A program made the position numbers and the translations under genes. DNA of 32,600 nt from Microbacterium paludicola (GTDB lineage: Bacteria; Actinomycetota; Actinomycetes; Actinomycetales; Microbacteriaceae), in the NCBI RefSeq assembly GCF_015235415.1, contig NZ_JADGLL010000031.1, positions 1-32,600 of the forward strand. Direction: 5' to 3'. Under the pieces are notes generated by a model that had not been told where the DNA came from, did not search any database, and worked only from the letters and a program-made list of their open reading frames with translations. This document shows, one piece after another, positions 31,514 to 32,600 of the stretch. Each line of letters starts with the position of its first letter. The stretch's first letter is position 1.

Positions 31514-32600
31514 CGCGGCGTCCCGTGGCCCGCACGGCGGTGAGCCCCGCGCGGACGGGCGCATCGCCGTAGGTCGTGGAGCGCTGGCGGAAGGGGCGGA
31601 ACAGGCGTCGCGCGATGTCGCGCGCCTCGGAGATCGGCAGCTCGAGTCCCCGCTCGACGCCCGCACCGGGAAGCACGCGCCCGTCGAGCAGCGTGCCGCC
31701 GAGGTCGTCGCCGCCCGAGCGCAGCAGCTCGACGGAGGTCGGGACGCCGTGGCGGGTCCACGGGATCTGGATGTGCGGGATCACTCCCGACAGGAACAGC
31801 CGCGCGACGGCGACCATCGCGCGGTGCTCGTCGAGCGCGGCCCGCCCCGCGACGAGCGGAACCCCGCCGCCCATCGGCTGCGGCAGAGGGATCGGCACGA
31901 ACTCGGTGAAGCCGCGCGTCTCGCCCTGGATCGCCGCGAGCTCGCGCAGGTGCGCGATCCGCTCGGCCGCCGTCTCGACGTGTCCGTAGAACAGCACGGA
32001 CGTCGAGCGGAACCCCGCGCGGTGCGCCGCGGCGATGTTCTCGCGCCAGCGGTCGATCTCCAGATCCGTGGGGGCGATCAGGCCGCGCACGCGCTCGCTC
32101 AGCACCTTGACGCCGGTGCCGGGAACCGTGTCGACGCCCGCCTCGCGCATCGCCGCGAGCGCGCCGTCGAGGCCGAGGCCGGAGCGGTCGGCGAGGTCGG
32201 CGACGTCCTGCGGACGGAACGCGTGAAGGTGCATGCCGCTTGCGGCATCCTTGATCGTCCGGGCGATGTCGAGGTACGCCTCGGCGTCCTGGCCCGGCGC
32301 GACGAGGCCTTGCACGCAGATCTCCGTGGCGCCGAGCTCGGCGGCATCGCGGGCGATCTCTGCAAGGGCCTCGAGGTCGAAGGTGTCTGGCTCGCCCGTC
32401 GCCACGCGCCGGAAGTTCGTGGAGGCGACGTTGCGGTTCGACACGATCGTCAGCGCCTCGCCGACGGTGTAGCGCCGCACGTCATCGGCAGTGGCGGCGA
32501 GGGCGTCGACGTCCGCGCCCTCGGCGCGCAGCAGGATCTCCCACTCGCCGTCGTCGAGCGAGGACGGGTCGGATGCGGCGCGGGAGAGGAGGCGGGGGAA
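31473..32600 (-). CDS. fbiC: FO synthase, CofH-type C-terminal part, lacking the FeS cysteines (partial)
   Basis: The C-terminal 375 residues of an FbiC/CofGH-type protein; the start lies beyond the window. FbiC couples a ribityl-aminouracil to tyrosine to make FO, the F420 core. The frame is open to the edge and begins FPRLLSRAASDPSSLDDGEW, the linker between CofG and CofH halves. CofH landmarks follow: EALTIVSNRNVASTNF, GATEICVQG, DTVPGTGVKVL, TSVLFYGHVET, GGDDLGGTLLDG. The radical-SAM CxxxCxxC motif that should follow the NRN-TN strand is missing: the text reads TNFRRVATGEPDTFDLE, about ten residues short, and the only Cys is in EICVQG. The rest is intact, without stops or frameshifts. FO synthase activity of this half is therefore doubtful. 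Confidence 0.88.
   Translation of the reverse strand, partial: FPRLLSRAASDPSSLDDGEWEILLRAEGADVDALAATADDVRRYTVGEALTIVSNRNVASTNFRRVATGEPDTFDLEALAEIARDAAELGATEICVQGLVAPGQDAEAYLDIARTIKDAASGMHLHAFRPQDVADLADRSGLGLDGALAAMREAGVDTVPGTGVKVLSERVRGLIAPTDLEIDRWRENIAAAHRAGFRSTSVLFYGHVETAAERIAHLRELAAIQGETRGFTEFVPIPLPQPMGGGVPLVAGRAALDEHRAMVAVARLFLSGVIPHIQIPWTRHGVPTSVELLRSGGDDLGGTLLDGRVLPGAGVERGLELPISEARDIARRLFRPFRQRSTTYGDAPVRAGLTAVRATGRRGSEGIGASEEGSG

Noticed and set aside
31477..31761. Longer N terminus for the monooxygenase, up to 31761
   Set aside because: It overlaps the FO synthase gene in another frame; the ATG at 31476 starts directly before the FAD-binding motif and forms an ATGA overlap.
32380..32445. 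A frameshift hiding the CofH cysteines
   Set aside because: No Cys codons occur in the required spacing in the other two frames, and the frame is continuous with the conserved linker upstream and the domain downstream.

Overview
The window is very GC-rich, compact DNA with GTG and TTG starts, frequent 4-base stop/start overlaps, and -10-like TAnnnT hexamers 6-7 bases ahead of start codons. With an F420-dependent glucose-6-phosphate dehydrogenase, a DUF222/HNH gene, a ClpB behind a HAIR element, ROK regulators and a GH38 mannosidase, this points to an actinobacterium, most likely the family Microbacteriaceae (Microbacterium-like). The genus is inference. The region reads as chromosome; I see no phage, transposase, CRISPR array, tRNA or rRNA.

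Layout: 73-4095, tRNA nucleotidyltransferase (cca) and two tandem GT4 glycosyltransferases. 4119-5325, a ~40-residue membrane peptide divergent from a GlxA/FtrA-type regulator, with a perfect dyad between them. 5348-6432, three small membrane proteins on the minus strand. 6529-8774, a HAIR operator and a ClpB lacking its N domain. 8812-11126, an SMP-30 sugar-lactonase-like protein, a C-terminally anchored protein of unknown function and a nitroreductase, with a very strong terminator between the last two. 11231-15432 (minus), a NarL-type two-component system followed by a NatAB-like ABC exporter. 15501-16764, a VOC protein and an HxlR-type regulator with an SCP2-like C-terminal domain, behind a palindromic candidate operator. 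16825-19916, a class I glutamine amidotransferase, exonuclease III and a DUF222/HNH protein. 19986-21337, a hydrolase remnant and a phosphotransferase gene flanked by two copies of a ~90-bp structured repeat. 21419-22908, pyrE coupled to a ROK protein without the usual zinc motif. 22964-27381, a ROK repressor divergent from a GH38 alpha-mannosidase, with a perfect 10-bp dyad in the shared promoter. 27392-28321, a double-hairpin repeat and a secreted GH16 hydrolase. 28324-32600 (minus), a tightly packed F420 operon: FO synthase (partial) - BVMO-like flavin monooxygenase - F420-dependent glucose-6-phosphate dehydrogenase - CofC/FbiD guanylyltransferase.

How the genes work together: the last block would make the deazaflavin cofactor precursor (FO synthase), supply the activated phospho-acid (CofC) and reduce F420 with glucose-6-phosphate (FGD). 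The surprise is that the CofH half of the FO synthase has no CxxxCxxC iron-sulfur motif although the rest of the domain is intact, and that a Baeyer-Villiger-type monooxygenase is translationally coupled to it. This is the best candidate here for something undescribed. The ROK/GH38 pair is a probable substrate-induced mannoside utilisation unit, and the ClpB unit is a probable HspR-controlled heat-shock gene. The stretches between genes are short; the largest (13289-13504) holds a candidate promoter and a dyad.
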